Source: Rhizobium johnstonii 3841 (GTDB taxonomy: Bacteria > Pseudomonadota > Alphaproteobacteria > Rhizobiales > Rhizobiaceae). Taken from it: a stretch of DNA of 64,000 nt. The stretch spans positions 186,001 through 250,000 of the forward strand of contig NC_008384.1 of NCBI RefSeq assembly GCF_000009265.1, in the 5' to 3' direction. Of this stretch, positions 53,998 through 62,115 are shown in pieces. Position 1 is the stretch's first letter, and every line of letters starts with the position of its first letter. The notes beneath the pieces were generated by a model, which was given only the letters and a program-made list of their open reading frames with translations, was not told where the DNA came from and ran no database searches. The translations under genes were made by a program, and so were the position numbers.

Positions 53998-54369
53998 GTG
54001 GAGAACCTTCGCCGCACGGTCGCTGTCGTCGATGATGACGCAAGCCTACGGCGCAGCCTCGGGCGGCTGCTCAACGCCTACGGTTTTCTGGCCGAGGAGT
54101 ATGCATCCGCCGAGGCCTTTCTCGCTCGCGATCCCAAAACGGCGATAGACTGCCTTGTCCTTGATATCGACCTCAGTGGCATGTCCGGCATCGATCTGCA
54201 ACGCAGACTGAAGGCCGAGGGGACAACCCTTCCGGTGATTTTCATCACGGCACTGGAAACCGCCTTCGTGAAGGCGGAGGCGGAAAAGGTGGGATGCGTT
54301 GCCTATCTGCAGAAGCAATTTTCCGGAGCTGCGCTGATTGCGGCCATCAACAAGGCATTGGGATCGTGA
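53998..54369 (+). CDS. Stand-alone receiver-domain response regulator
   Basis: A 123-aa single receiver domain without an output domain: acidic VVDDDAS, phospho-Asp in LVLDIDLSGMSG, Thr in IFITALET and Lys in YLQKQFSG. It may compete for phosphate from, or relay it to, the kinase upstream. GTG start at 53998 with GGGGG upstream. It lies 99 bp after the LuxR-type regulator. Confidence 0.88.
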   Translation: MENLRRTVAVVDDDASLRRSLGRLLNAYGFLAEEYASAEAFLARDPKTAIDCLVLDIDLSGMSGIDLQRRLKAEGTTLPVIFITALETAFVKAEAEKVGCVAYLQKQFSGAALIAAINKALGS

Positions 54370-54514
54370 GCTGATGGGGCGGAGACCATGCGCTCTCAAA
54401 GCGATGATCGCCTTTGTATCGCAGGCGTTGGCGGCATGCCAGTGGTCTTAATGAAGTTATGGCCGGCGAAATCAACGACCAGAAAATCCACGCTCGGGAA
54501 CGTCGTTGCATGTC

Positions 54515-54629
54515 GCAAGGTCTTGACCCTGGCTTAGGATTGCCGATCTCGCGGGGCCGACATGATCTGAAGGGAGTTCTACGGCAGGCATGACTGAGGT
54601 TTGACGACGCGGACTTTTGACGCGGCTTA
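54515..54629 (+). repeat. Degenerate duplicate of the PAP2 gene 5' region
   Basis: This 115-bp stretch matches 55045-55161 closely: GCAAGGTCTTGA, then GACATGAT and AGGGAGTTCT, CGGCAGG, then the start codon and first 13 codons of the PAP2 gene. In this copy codon 5 is TGA instead of CAA and the frame then diverges, so it cannot be expressed. The rest of the roughly 750-bp gap 54370-55121 holds no gene I can support. Confidence 0.75.
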
Positions 54630-55121
54630 ACGAGCTCGGAGACAAGTTTGTGAGGCGTATTTCGTGCTGGCTCGCCTCTTCCGAGGCGTTCATGTACTCG
54701 TCGCGGCCGCTCGACAGGTATGACCGATCTTTTGATCTCGAAAACATGATTATGATTAGGAGGTTAACATACTTAGATCAAGAAAATTGCCCATGTTGAT
54801 TGCCGGTCTTCGAAATTTGCAACCTGTTGATGGTTTGCCGATGTTTGCCAGGAAATTTATATCGAAAAATCCGAAGCTTACCCAGGTCGGAGCGACAAAT
54901 CTGCCGATGTTGCTTGCCGATCTTCTGCCCAAGGCTTCGCTATGAATATCAGGCGACTTCCGCACCCGACAGCCAGGTGTCTGACGAGCTTCACCGCTGG
55001 CCTCGCCAACCGAAAAACTCCTCTCGGCAGCGTCCTTGATTGCAGCAAGGTCTTGAATCCTGGCTTTGCCTTGCCAATCTGGCGAGGATCGACATGATGT
55101 AAGGGGAGTTCTGCGGCAGGT

Positions 55122-55850
55122 ATGAGTGAGGTTCAACGACGGGGATTTTTGACACGGCTTACCGCCTATGAGCCGCTGACGCTCATTACGCTGGCATCCA
55201 TCGCCGGTGGACTGTTCCTGCTCCAGCGACTGACAAGCGAAGTTCTGGAGGGCGAGACATTCCGCTTCGACGAGGCGATCCTGCTGGCGTTGCGACGGCC
55301 GGGCGAACTTGCCGTGCCGATCGGTCCCGGCTGGCTGACCCATGCCGTCGACGATATCACCAGCCTCGGCGGTATCACCGTTCTCTCGCTGATGACGGTT
55401 CTCGTCACCGTCTATCTTCTGCTCGACCGGCGCTGGCCGATCGCGATCTTCGTCTTTTCCTCGGTGTTGACCGGCTGGCTGGCGAGCACGCTGCTAAAGA
55501 TCCTCGTCGCCCGGCCGCGCCCCGACATCGTGCCGCATCTCGTCGAAGTCAGCGATCTCAGCTTTCCCTCCGGACACGCGATGGTCTCAGCGGTGACCTA
55601 TCTGACGCTGGGCGCGTTGCTGGCGCGAACGCAGCGTTACCAGTCGACGCGAATTTTCGTTATGGGCGCCGGCGTCTTTCTCGCCGTCACCATCGGTTTG
55701 AGTCGCATCTATCTTGGTGTCCATTACCCCACTGACGTCTTGGCTGGATGGTGCGCCGGCGCGCTCTGGGCGCTCGGCTGCTGGCTGATTTCAAAGCGAT
55801 TCGTTCCGAGCCGCGCGCCAGATGATGTTGCCGAAGCCGGAAAACGGTAA
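55122..55850 (+). CDS. PAP2-family membrane phosphatase
   Basis: A 242-aa membrane phosphatase of the PAP2 family with about five helices and the three catalytic motifs KILVARPRP, LSFPSGHAM and SRIYLGVHYPTDV (with the nucleophile His). Such proteins dephosphorylate phosphatidic acid, undecaprenyl pyrophosphate or lipid-A-related substrates on the periplasmic face. ATG at 55122. The upstream region is duplicated at 54515. Confidence 0.94.
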   Translation: MSEVQRRGFLTRLTAYEPLTLITLASIAGGLFLLQRLTSEVLEGETFRFDEAILLALRRPGELAVPIGPGWLTHAVDDITSLGGITVLSLMTVLVTVYLLLDRRWPIAIFVFSSVLTGWLASTLLKILVARPRPDIVPHLVEVSDLSFPSGHAMVSAVTYLTLGALLARTQRYQSTRIFVMGAGVFLAVTIGLSRIYLGVHYPTDVLAGWCAGALWALGCWLISKRFVPSRAPDDVAEAGKR

Positions 55851-55907
55851 GAAGAGATAGCAGTTCAGGCCGATACATGATTCCCCCGGGCACAACGGAC
55901 AAGAACC

Positions 55908-56660
55908 ATGACAACTTTGACAACGATCACCTCGACGGTCACGGCCGCGTTTCTCGGCTCCTTCGTCGAGGTCGTTGAAGCCTTCACCATCATCCTCGCC
56001 GTCGGCGTCACGCAGGGCTGGCGTCCGGCCTTCATCGGCACCGGTCTTGCACTCGCCCTTCTCGCTCTTCTCGTACTGGCGCTCGGTCCGCTGCTCGCCC
56101 TTATTCCGATCGAGCTGATGCAGTTCGTGATCGGAACGCTGCTCGTCCTGTTCGGCCTGCGCTGGCTGCGCAAGGCGATCCTGCGGGCCTCCGGCTTCAT
56201 CGCGCTGCACGACGAGGAAAAGGCCTTCGCGACCGAGACCGATAGCCTGCGGCGCCAATCCGCCGAGCGCCGTGCCAATTTCCTGGCAGGGACCGCGGCT
56301 TTCAAGGCGGTGCTGCTCGAGGGGATCGAAGTGGTGTTCATCGTCATCGCCACCGGCGCCGGACACGGCATGATCGGTTATGCCAGCCTTGGGGCCGCCG
56401 CGGCCTGCCTGCTGGTGCTGATCATCGGCATCTTCGTGCACAAACCGCTCTCGGTGGTTCCGGAGAACAGCCTGAAATTTGTCGTTGGGCTGCTGCTCAG
56501 CGCCTTCGGCATGTTCTGGGTCGGCGAGGGCGTCGGCGCCGACTGGCCCGGTGCCGACCTTTCACTTCTGGCGATCCTTGCCGTGCTTGGCGCCTTCTCC
56601 TTCGTCGCGGTTCGGATGCTGCGCCAGTATCTCGACACCCCTGTCGAGGTGGCCGCGTGA
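55908..56660 (+). CDS. COG4280-type membrane protein with repeated ExxE helices
   Basis: A 250-aa membrane protein with six or seven helices. The first helix (GSFVEVVEAFTIILAVG) and one at the middle (LLEGIEVVFIVIATGAG) share an E-x-x-E motif, which indicates an internal duplication and recalls cation-translocating families such as FTR1 or Gdt1. The family is annotated only as a predicted membrane protein. ATG at 55908. It overlaps the next small gene. Confidence 0.72.
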   Translation: MTTLTTITSTVTAAFLGSFVEVVEAFTIILAVGVTQGWRPAFIGTGLALALLALLVLALGPLLALIPIELMQFVIGTLLVLFGLRWLRKAILRASGFIALHDEEKAFATETDSLRRQSAERRANFLAGTAAFKAVLLEGIEVVFIVIATGAGHGMIGYASLGAAAACLLVLIIGIFVHKPLSVVPENSLKFVVGLLLSAFGMFWVGEGVGADWPGADLSLLAILAVLGAFSFVAVRMLRQYLDTPVEVAA

Positions 56661-56881
56661 TGGATATTCTTAAGGTCGCGTTCAGGGAATTCTTCGGCAT
56701 GTTCATCGATGACGGCGCGCTGGCGCTGGCGGCGCTGCTGCTAATCGCCGCCGTCGGCGTTCTGGTGAAATTCGTCCACGTCGACGCACTGCTAGCCGCT
56801 GCTCTGCTTCTCGTCGGCTGTCTGCTGATTCTCGCCGAGAGCCTGGCACGGGCGGCGCGAAAGAAGTTCCAACGGAAATAG
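56660..56881 (+). CDS. Small two-helix membrane protein
   Basis: A 73-aa protein with two hydrophobic helices (LALAALLLIAAVGVLVKFV, ALLAAALLLVGCLLILAES) and a basic C-terminal tail. Its start overlaps the stop of the COG4280 gene (TGATG), so it is probably an accessory subunit or partner of that membrane protein. Confidence 0.68.
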   Translation: MDILKVAFREFFGMFIDDGALALAALLLIAAVGVLVKFVHVDALLAAALLLVGCLLILAESLARAARKKFQRK

Positions 56882-56982
56882 CTCAGGCGACCGCTGCGAT
56901 ACCTTGAACAGGTGGTGGATCAGCGTCACCAGCCGAGGAGTTGCGCAAGCTAAGGTTCATTAGGCAGTCTCGCTGGTCACTC

Positions 56983-57193
56983 CTATGCTCTCCGGCCGCG
57001 ATAGGTCGTTGGCGGCGGAAGCGCTTCGTGGGCTTGAGCCAGTGTTTCGAGCCACTGCCAGAACATTCGGAATTTCTTCGTTGCCGGCCTCCATTGATTC
57101 AATCCACGACAGCTCGCATTGCAGTGCCGAGGCAATGTTGATTGGCGTCCAGCGGATATGCAACAGGCACTCGGAGAAACGTTCTGAGGTCAT
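56983..57193 (-). pseudogene. Frameshifted small helix-turn-helix protein gene
   Basis: From ATG 57193 it reads TSERFSECLLHIRWTPINIA then ALQCELSWIESMEAGNEEIP, a short XRE-like helix-turn-helix. Near 57042 the sense continues in another frame as WLETLAQAHEALPPPTTYRG and ends at a TAG at 56983. One base too many, or two too few, at CTGGCAGTGGCTC explains it. An intact relative would be about 70 aa. A sequencing error is the alternative. The remaining intergenic DNA (56882-57423) shows only the 40-bp repeat at 57381. Confidence 0.65.
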
Positions 57194-57380
57194 GATGAGC
57201 CCGTCAATTGTGGCCGCCGTCAGTGTGCCACAGAATGGTGACGGGCCAAACCCCGCACCGAACTGTGAGAACGGAATATGGCGGGCTGTCAAGAAGGCCT
57301 TTAGTACCATGATCGGCGGTCCATGGTCGCACGACGACCCTCAATTTTCCTTATTCAACAGTCCAGATCAGAGAGCTATG

Positions 57381-57420
57381 TCATATATGACAAGATATTC
57401 GACTTTATCGGGCATATCTG
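57381..57420 (+). repeat. 40-bp inverted repeat flanking hipBA2, copy 1
   Basis: Begins TCATATATGACA, contains ACTTTATCG and ends CATATCTG, three bases beyond the hipA2 stop. It matches the complement of 59045-59084 at 32 of 40 positions with no gap. Confidence 0.75.
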
Positions 57421-57423
57421 AAA

Positions 57424-58656
57424 TTATATATCGAGCGCTATCTCAGTCTGGTCGTTTACGAAGGCGGCTTCATACTCGCGCGCCAACGGCCCGGAGACGC
57501 CCACGTGTCGAAGCGCATCTCGCCATTGCATCGAAATTTGCTGCGCCGTCTCGCGGATCATCTGGCGCGCATCTGTTTGGTGCATTTCGAAGAACTCGCA
57601 GGCTTCGAAGGCCAGACGGATTGACCGGTCATGCGCACCGCCCTCAAGAATTGACGTTTCGAGATGCGGATTGCGGTCAGGTGCGGGGTTAACATCGAAC
57701 ACCGGAGACAGTCGCCAGCGACCGGCCCCTACATAAAGGAAACCGTGATTCTTTAGATGGTCATCCTTGTTCGACACGAGGATGGTGAAGATCAGGCGCA
57801 GAAAGAGTTCACGGAAATCGGCCTGCGGATCAGCGGCATTGGCTCGCATGAAGTCGACGATCTCCGTATAGGAGCCGAGTTCGGCTCCGGTCTTGCCGAG
57901 TGCAGTGCGGGCCGAGATATAAGGAACACGCGTAGGCCCGCGCCTATCGAACCGCTTGATCAGAGCGACCGGGAATGGCGTGTCAGCCAGTTCGAGCCTG
58001 ACCTCGGGGGTCCGGATCCCGCAAGCCCGGGCGAGGCGGAGCGTGGCGACCTCGACGCATTCGATTGGATGCTGATCATGAACCGAGGTAAACTTGGCGA
58101 GCCAGAGCGTGTCGCCATCCCGAACATTGGCCTTAGGACGCGCACCGCCGGAACCGCCCGCACCGACGAGCGCCTGCATATCCTCTGCGGATATCTCCTT
58201 GCCCTGCTCATAGGCCTGGGCGATGGCGGTGATGGCCTCCAGATCGACCAGACGCGGTACGGCGTCGGCCGCGCCGCCCCGGATGATTTTTCTGCCATCG
58301 TCCACAAATCGCAGCGCCCCCTGCCGGCAAGCATCATCGGACAACGTCAAATATTCGAACTCCGAAAGGCCATTGCCATAGGTGCGTTCGAGAAGCCTTC
58401 GGCCCCAACTGTCCGGTGCAGCGTCGGCGAAGACGCCCGCCAATGCGTCGCGCATATTTCCGGGTTGGCCGGATGTGTGAAATGGCCCAGCTTCAAGGGG
58501 AAATGTCGGCTGCAAGGCAAAGGCACGAGGATTTTCGATCCAAGCCGGATCGTAAGCAAAAGTCGAGAACTGCCGCGGCCCCGCCTGCGTGAAACGCAAC
58601 TGGCCAACGGGTGTCAGGCTCTCGCCGAGAACGACATGGGCGTTGAACTCAGGCAT
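57424..58656 (-). CDS. hipA: HipA-type Ser/Thr kinase toxin 2
   Basis: HipA-family kinase (410 aa): N-terminal lobe (HVVLGESLTPVGQLRFTQAG), Gly-rich loop GSGGARPKANV, LWLAKF with the ATP Lys, catalytic loop SNKDDHLKNHGFLY, and metal-binding LSPVFDVNP. It is complete, and clearly different from HipA1 at 19264. Its ATG overlaps the hipB2 stop by one base (TGATG). The cellular target is unknown. Confidence 0.92.
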   Translation of the reverse strand: MPEFNAHVVLGESLTPVGQLRFTQAGPRQFSTFAYDPAWIENPRAFALQPTFPLEAGPFHTSGQPGNMRDALAGVFADAAPDSWGRRLLERTYGNGLSEFEYLTLSDDACRQGALRFVDDGRKIIRGGAADAVPRLVDLEAITAIAQAYEQGKEISAEDMQALVGAGGSGGARPKANVRDGDTLWLAKFTSVHDQHPIECVEVATLRLARACGIRTPEVRLELADTPFPVALIKRFDRRGPTRVPYISARTALGKTGAELGSYTEIVDFMRANAADPQADFRELFLRLIFTILVSNKDDHLKNHGFLYVGAGRWRLSPVFDVNPAPDRNPHLETSILEGGAHDRSIRLAFEACEFFEMHQTDARQMIRETAQQISMQWRDALRHVGVSGPLAREYEAAFVNDQTEIALDI

Positions 58657-59042
58657 CAGAATGAAGCGCCGTCTGGATCAACGACATCCGGATCCCCCTG
58701 TGCCGTCTTACCCTTGGCCCTCTGCCTGCGCAGCGTAGTCGCAAAAGACCGTCCGCGACGTGGCTGGCGTTCGGCGGTCAACGCCAGACCCAGATCGTCT
58801 TTCCGGATGTCGACCAGGTCGGCCAACCGGTCGACAAGGCCAAGCACAACGAGAACATCGGCGAGCGTGCCGATCCCGACACCAGGATCTCCCTTTTCCA
58901 AGCGCGCGACGGTGCTCGGCGACGTGCCCGCCCGCACCGCCAGATCGGCCACGGCGATGCCGCGCCGCAAACGAGCGCCGCGGACGTCGTGTCCGAGCCT
59001 TTGGAGGGCAGGTTTTGATTTGGGCGATCCCATAGCAGTCAT
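58656..59042 (-). CDS. hipB: HipB-type XRE antitoxin/repressor 2
   Basis: A 128-aa antitoxin with an XRE helix-turn-helix (IAVADLAVRAGTSPSTVARL, residues about 29-48) and a basic, Arg/Lys-rich C-terminal tail (RQPRRGRSFATTLRRQR) that is not usual in HipB and may add DNA affinity. The ATG at 59042 lies two bases from the 40-bp element that probably holds its promoter and operator; an in-frame ATG at 59033 is the alternative. Confidence 0.9.
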   Translation of the reverse strand: MTAMGSPKSKPALQRLGHDVRGARLRRGIAVADLAVRAGTSPSTVARLEKGDPGVGIGTLADVLVVLGLVDRLADLVDIRKDDLGLALTAERQPRRGRSFATTLRRQRAKGKTAQGDPDVVDPDGASF

Positions 59043-59044
59043 CC

Positions 59045-59084
59045 CAGATATGATCGATAAAGTTACTTATAATGTCATATATGA
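59045..59084 (-). repeat. 40-bp inverted repeat flanking hipBA2, copy 2 (promoter/operator side)
   Basis: Read on the minus strand: TCATATATGACA, then TTATAAGTA, ACTTTATCG and CATATCTG directly before the hipB2 start. It holds the likely promoter and operator. The 300 bp beyond it (59085-59384) contain no gene I can support. Confidence 0.75.
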
Positions 59085-59384
59085 TGAGTTGGTTGTTTCT
59101 ACAAGCGCGTTGCGCGATAGACGTCCTGTCAACGACCAGCCCGATAGTCCATGGCTTCTAAAAGGGGTGAGCGGTCCAACCGAAGGAGTACCCGCTTTTT
59201 CTCTGCGCGTTCAAGTGAGGCCCCTAGCGCCTTGCCAACCTCCTGCCGGGCCGTGCTGGGCGAAACGTAGCAAGCCATCAGCTCCTCGTTCGCCGGGACG
59301 GAGCGAACCTCATTCTCGGGGTTGGCATTGAAGCGGGATATGATCCCAGCTGTGAAAGGCCTCGGTGACCATTGCCCTGGAGCG

Positions 59385-60905
59385 CTACTGCGGCACCTGG
59401 AACAGATGACGGATGCGCGTGACAAGCGAGCTCATCGAACGGCCATTCAGCGTGGCGCCTTCGGGCGCGAAGGAGTGCTGGCCGGTCTCGATGCGGCGCG
59501 ACAAAGTGGCGGCAAGCTCTTCGGCGATGCCGGGCCGGTCGTGCAGCAGCGGCGTCAGGCTTGCCTGGGCAATCTCGTAGACGACGACGAAGGTCAACGC
59601 CCGCAGGCTGGCCGCCTCGCCGACGCCAATCAGCAGCCCGCTTTCGCCGAAATAATCGCCCGGCGCCAGCCGGCCGAGTTCGATTTCCTTATGGCCTTCC
59701 TGGCGGGTGGCGACGAGGGCGCCGCTGCGCACGATCATCAGCGATGCGACCGTATCGCCCTGCTCGATGAGGATGGCATCCTTCTTGTAGGTCCGCCGGG
59801 TCATCGAGCCTGCGAGCGTCTCCTTCTCGTCCTCGGTCAGCGAGAAAAACAGCGGGATGGCGTCGAGAAGCTTGAGCGGCGTCGGCCGGTGCGGCTTTGT
59901 CATCTCCTCCGACTGCAACTGCTCGGGCGGTGGGCCGGCGGCGTCGAGCGGTCGTGCCAAGGTGAGGCCTGCGGCCTTGATATGACGGTAGATCAGATCG
60001 AATATCTCGTTCTTCGCCGGCCCCGCCTGGCCGATATCCCTGACGCGGAAGGAGAGTTCCACCTCCATTGCATCTGATGTCAGCGATTTGATCTGCACCC
60101 CGGGTTTCGGTTCGGTCAGGATCGAGTCGCTGCTCAAAAGCACGGCGCGCATGACCTCGATGATCGCCGACGGCCCGATCGTCGGCACGACCCGGACCGT
60201 CAGTGAGGCGCCGTGACTGCGATCGGGGCTGCTGAGATTGGTCAGCCCGACCTTGGCCAGAAAGCTGTTGGGCAGCACCACCAGGTCGTTAGAACCGTTC
60301 AGGAGATGGGTGGAGCGCCAGTTGGTTTCGACGACGCGGCCTTCGACGCCGTCATTCAGTACGATCCAGTCGCCGATCGTATAGGGCCGGCCGAGATTGA
60401 GCGCGATGCCGGAAAAAACGTCGCTCAAGGTGCTCTGCATCGCAAGGCCGAGGATGATGGCAAAGACGCCTGAGGTGGCGATCAGCGTGCCGACGGGGAA
60501 GCTGAAGACATAGGCGACCACAGAGAGGATCGCGCCGAGATAGATCAGGCCGATGACCAGATCCTGAACGAGGCGACCTTCTCTCGGCTGGCGCTCGAAG
60601 ATCAGGAAGACGCGGACGAAGGCGATCAGCGCCCAGGCGGCATTGATCCACCAGACCACCTTGGCAAGGGCGATGAAGACACGTTCGAAGGTCGAAGCCG
60701 GCGCCGGCCCGACTTCGTAGGGCACGATGTCGTGATAGAGCAGCAGGACGGTCAGCGCCGCGAAGAAGAACACCTGGCCGGCAAGCTTCCAGCTCGGGAA
60801 GGGTCGAAGCGCTATGCGCGTGACGATCGCGCCGACCACGGCCAACGTCCCGGCCTGGACGACAGGATCGGCAAGCACTCCGGACCATGTGACATTATCA
60901 AGCAT
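59385..60905 (-). CDS. MscS-type channel with C-terminal cyclic-nucleotide-binding-like domain
   Basis: A 506-aa bCNG-type protein: four or five membrane helices, the MscS pore and upper beta domain (VFAIILGLAMQSTLSDVFSG; ALNLGRPYTIGDWIVLND; VVETNWRSTHLL; VVLPNSFLAKVGLTNLS), then a C-terminal CNBD-like fold (residues 375-490; GDYFGESGLLIGVGEAASLR). The phosphate-binding Arg normally found about eight residues after FGE is not in its usual place, so ligand binding is uncertain. The related cyclase gene is 44 kb away in the window. Confidence 0.9.
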   Translation of the reverse strand: MLDNVTWSGVLADPVVQAGTLAVVGAIVTRIALRPFPSWKLAGQVFFFAALTVLLLYHDIVPYEVGPAPASTFERVFIALAKVVWWINAAWALIAFVRVFLIFERQPREGRLVQDLVIGLIYLGAILSVVAYVFSFPVGTLIATSGVFAIILGLAMQSTLSDVFSGIALNLGRPYTIGDWIVLNDGVEGRVVETNWRSTHLLNGSNDLVVLPNSFLAKVGLTNLSSPDRSHGASLTVRVVPTIGPSAIIEVMRAVLLSSDSILTEPKPGVQIKSLTSDAMEVELSFRVRDIGQAGPAKNEIFDLIYRHIKAAGLTLARPLDAAGPPPEQLQSEEMTKPHRPTPLKLLDAIPLFFSLTEDEKETLAGSMTRRTYKKDAILIEQGDTVASLMIVRSGALVATRQEGHKEIELGRLAPGDYFGESGLLIGVGEAASLRALTFVVVYEIAQASLTPLLHDRPGIAEELAATLSRRIETGQHSFAPEGATLNGRSMSSLVTRIRHLFQVPQ

Positions 60906-60920
60906 CGACTGTCCACTTGC

Positions 60921-60972
60921 TGGAGCATGATGCCGAAAGGTGTGAGCGGTTTTCGGTCAACATCATGCTTCA
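60921..60972 (+). repeat. RIME-like intergenic repeat C
   Basis: TGGAGCATGATGCCGAAAGG, then GTGTGAGCGGTTTTCGG and ending ACATCATGCTTCA. It is the same element as B at 39467 in reverse orientation and lies between the channel gene and the ABC-2 permease. Confidence 0.72.
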
Positions 60973-60982
60973 CTCTAGAATT

Positions 60983-62110
60983 CTAATGGTGGCTTCGCCG
61001 CATCCTGACTTCCAATCCGACCGCGAGGCAACCGTAAAATAGCGCCAGCGCCCAGAGCGTCAGAAACGGCGTGCGGACGTCGCTCAGCGGCGCCCCGAGC
61101 TGCGATACCGATACGATTCCGTTGATGGCGGAACTGCTGGGAACCAGGAGCGCCAGATATTGCAGCGCCTTCGGCATCGCCTCGGTCGGCCAGGAAAAGC
61201 CAGCGAGAAACAGGAAGGGGATGCCGATCGCCGCAAACACCAGCTGGACGGTCAGGGGGTTGCGGAACAATGCCGCGACGACCATGCCGAGCGCGCTGAC
61301 GGAAAGCACGAAGGGCAGCGAGACGGCGAAGATGATGAGCGGTCCCCCGAGCCTTGGAATGTCGTAGAGATAAGGCAGCACGATCAGATAGAAGGGCAGC
61401 ACCACCGCCTCCAGGACGAGGTAGGCGAGCAGCTTGCCGAGCACGGTTGCGAGAGCGCCGGCCGGTGAGCCGGCGAGCCCGTCGTTTCGCAGCGTTCCGA
61501 GCAGGCCGACGCCGATCAGGAGCATCTGCTGCAGAAGGAGAACAAAGGCGGCGGGCAGGAGATAGGTGGCATAGCCCCCCTGAGGGTTGAAGAGCGGCAC
61601 CGTCGTCAGCGGCATCGGGTCGGAAGCCGCAGCGGCGACGGCAGGATCGACATGCATGGCGACCAGCCTTGCAGTCTCGACCTCGGCGCCGAAAGTCTTG
61701 GCGACGGCCGAGACGCCGCCGGAGATGCGCGAATAGATCAGGAAGTAGCTGGCATCGGCATAGAGCGCCACGGGCGAGGGTCGTCCGTGCAGCAGGTCGC
61801 GCTCGAAATATTTCGGGATGACGAGGATGCCGTAGAGCTGGCGGCCGAAGACCTCGCGCTCGGCGCTTGGCTCGTCGGGCAGTTCGGCGCCGATGGACAC
61901 ATCGGCCGAGGCATCGACGCGGCGGGCGAACTGGCGGCTGCTGTCGGTGCCGTCGAGATCGACGAGGGCGATCGGCACGTCGCGCAGGGCCTCGCCCCGG
62001 TAGGGCTGGGGATAGAGGGCGGCATAGATGCAGGCCGCCAGAATGAGCACGGAGAATGCCGGCCGCAGCGACAGGATGCGCTGCAATTCGATGCGGCAGG
62101 TCGCCAGCAC
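60983..62110 (-). CDS. ABC-2 type permease 2 (YhhJ/YbhR-like)
   Basis: A 375-aa membrane subunit of an ABC-2 exporter: one N-terminal helix (LRPAFSVLILAACIYAALYP), a large periplasmic domain (ALVDLDGTDSSRQFARRVDA, GILVIPKYFERDLLHGRPS), then five helices ending SAINGIVSVSQLGAPL. The GTG at 62110 is used; it lies 5 bp after the previous stop and no better start is visible. It forms a pair with permease 1; the ATPase is outside the window or absent. Confidence 0.88.
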   Translation of the reverse strand: MLATCRIELQRILSLRPAFSVLILAACIYAALYPQPYRGEALRDVPIALVDLDGTDSSRQFARRVDASADVSIGAELPDEPSAEREVFGRQLYGILVIPKYFERDLLHGRPSPVALYADASYFLIYSRISGGVSAVAKTFGAEVETARLVAMHVDPAVAAAASDPMPLTTVPLFNPQGGYATYLLPAAFVLLLQQMLLIGVGLLGTLRNDGLAGSPAGALATVLGKLLAYLVLEAVVLPFYLIVLPYLYDIPRLGGPLIIFAVSLPFVLSVSALGMVVAALFRNPLTVQLVFAAIGIPFLFLAGFSWPTEAMPKALQYLALLVPSSSAINGIVSVSQLGAPLSDVRTPFLTLWALALFYGCLAVGLEVRMRRSHH

Positions 62111-62115
62111 GCCGT

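Noticed and set aside
59129..59425. A 98-codon minus-strand frame between hipB2 and the channel gene
   Set aside because: It overlaps the channel 3' end and has no ribosome-binding site or known motif; the composition is not convincing.
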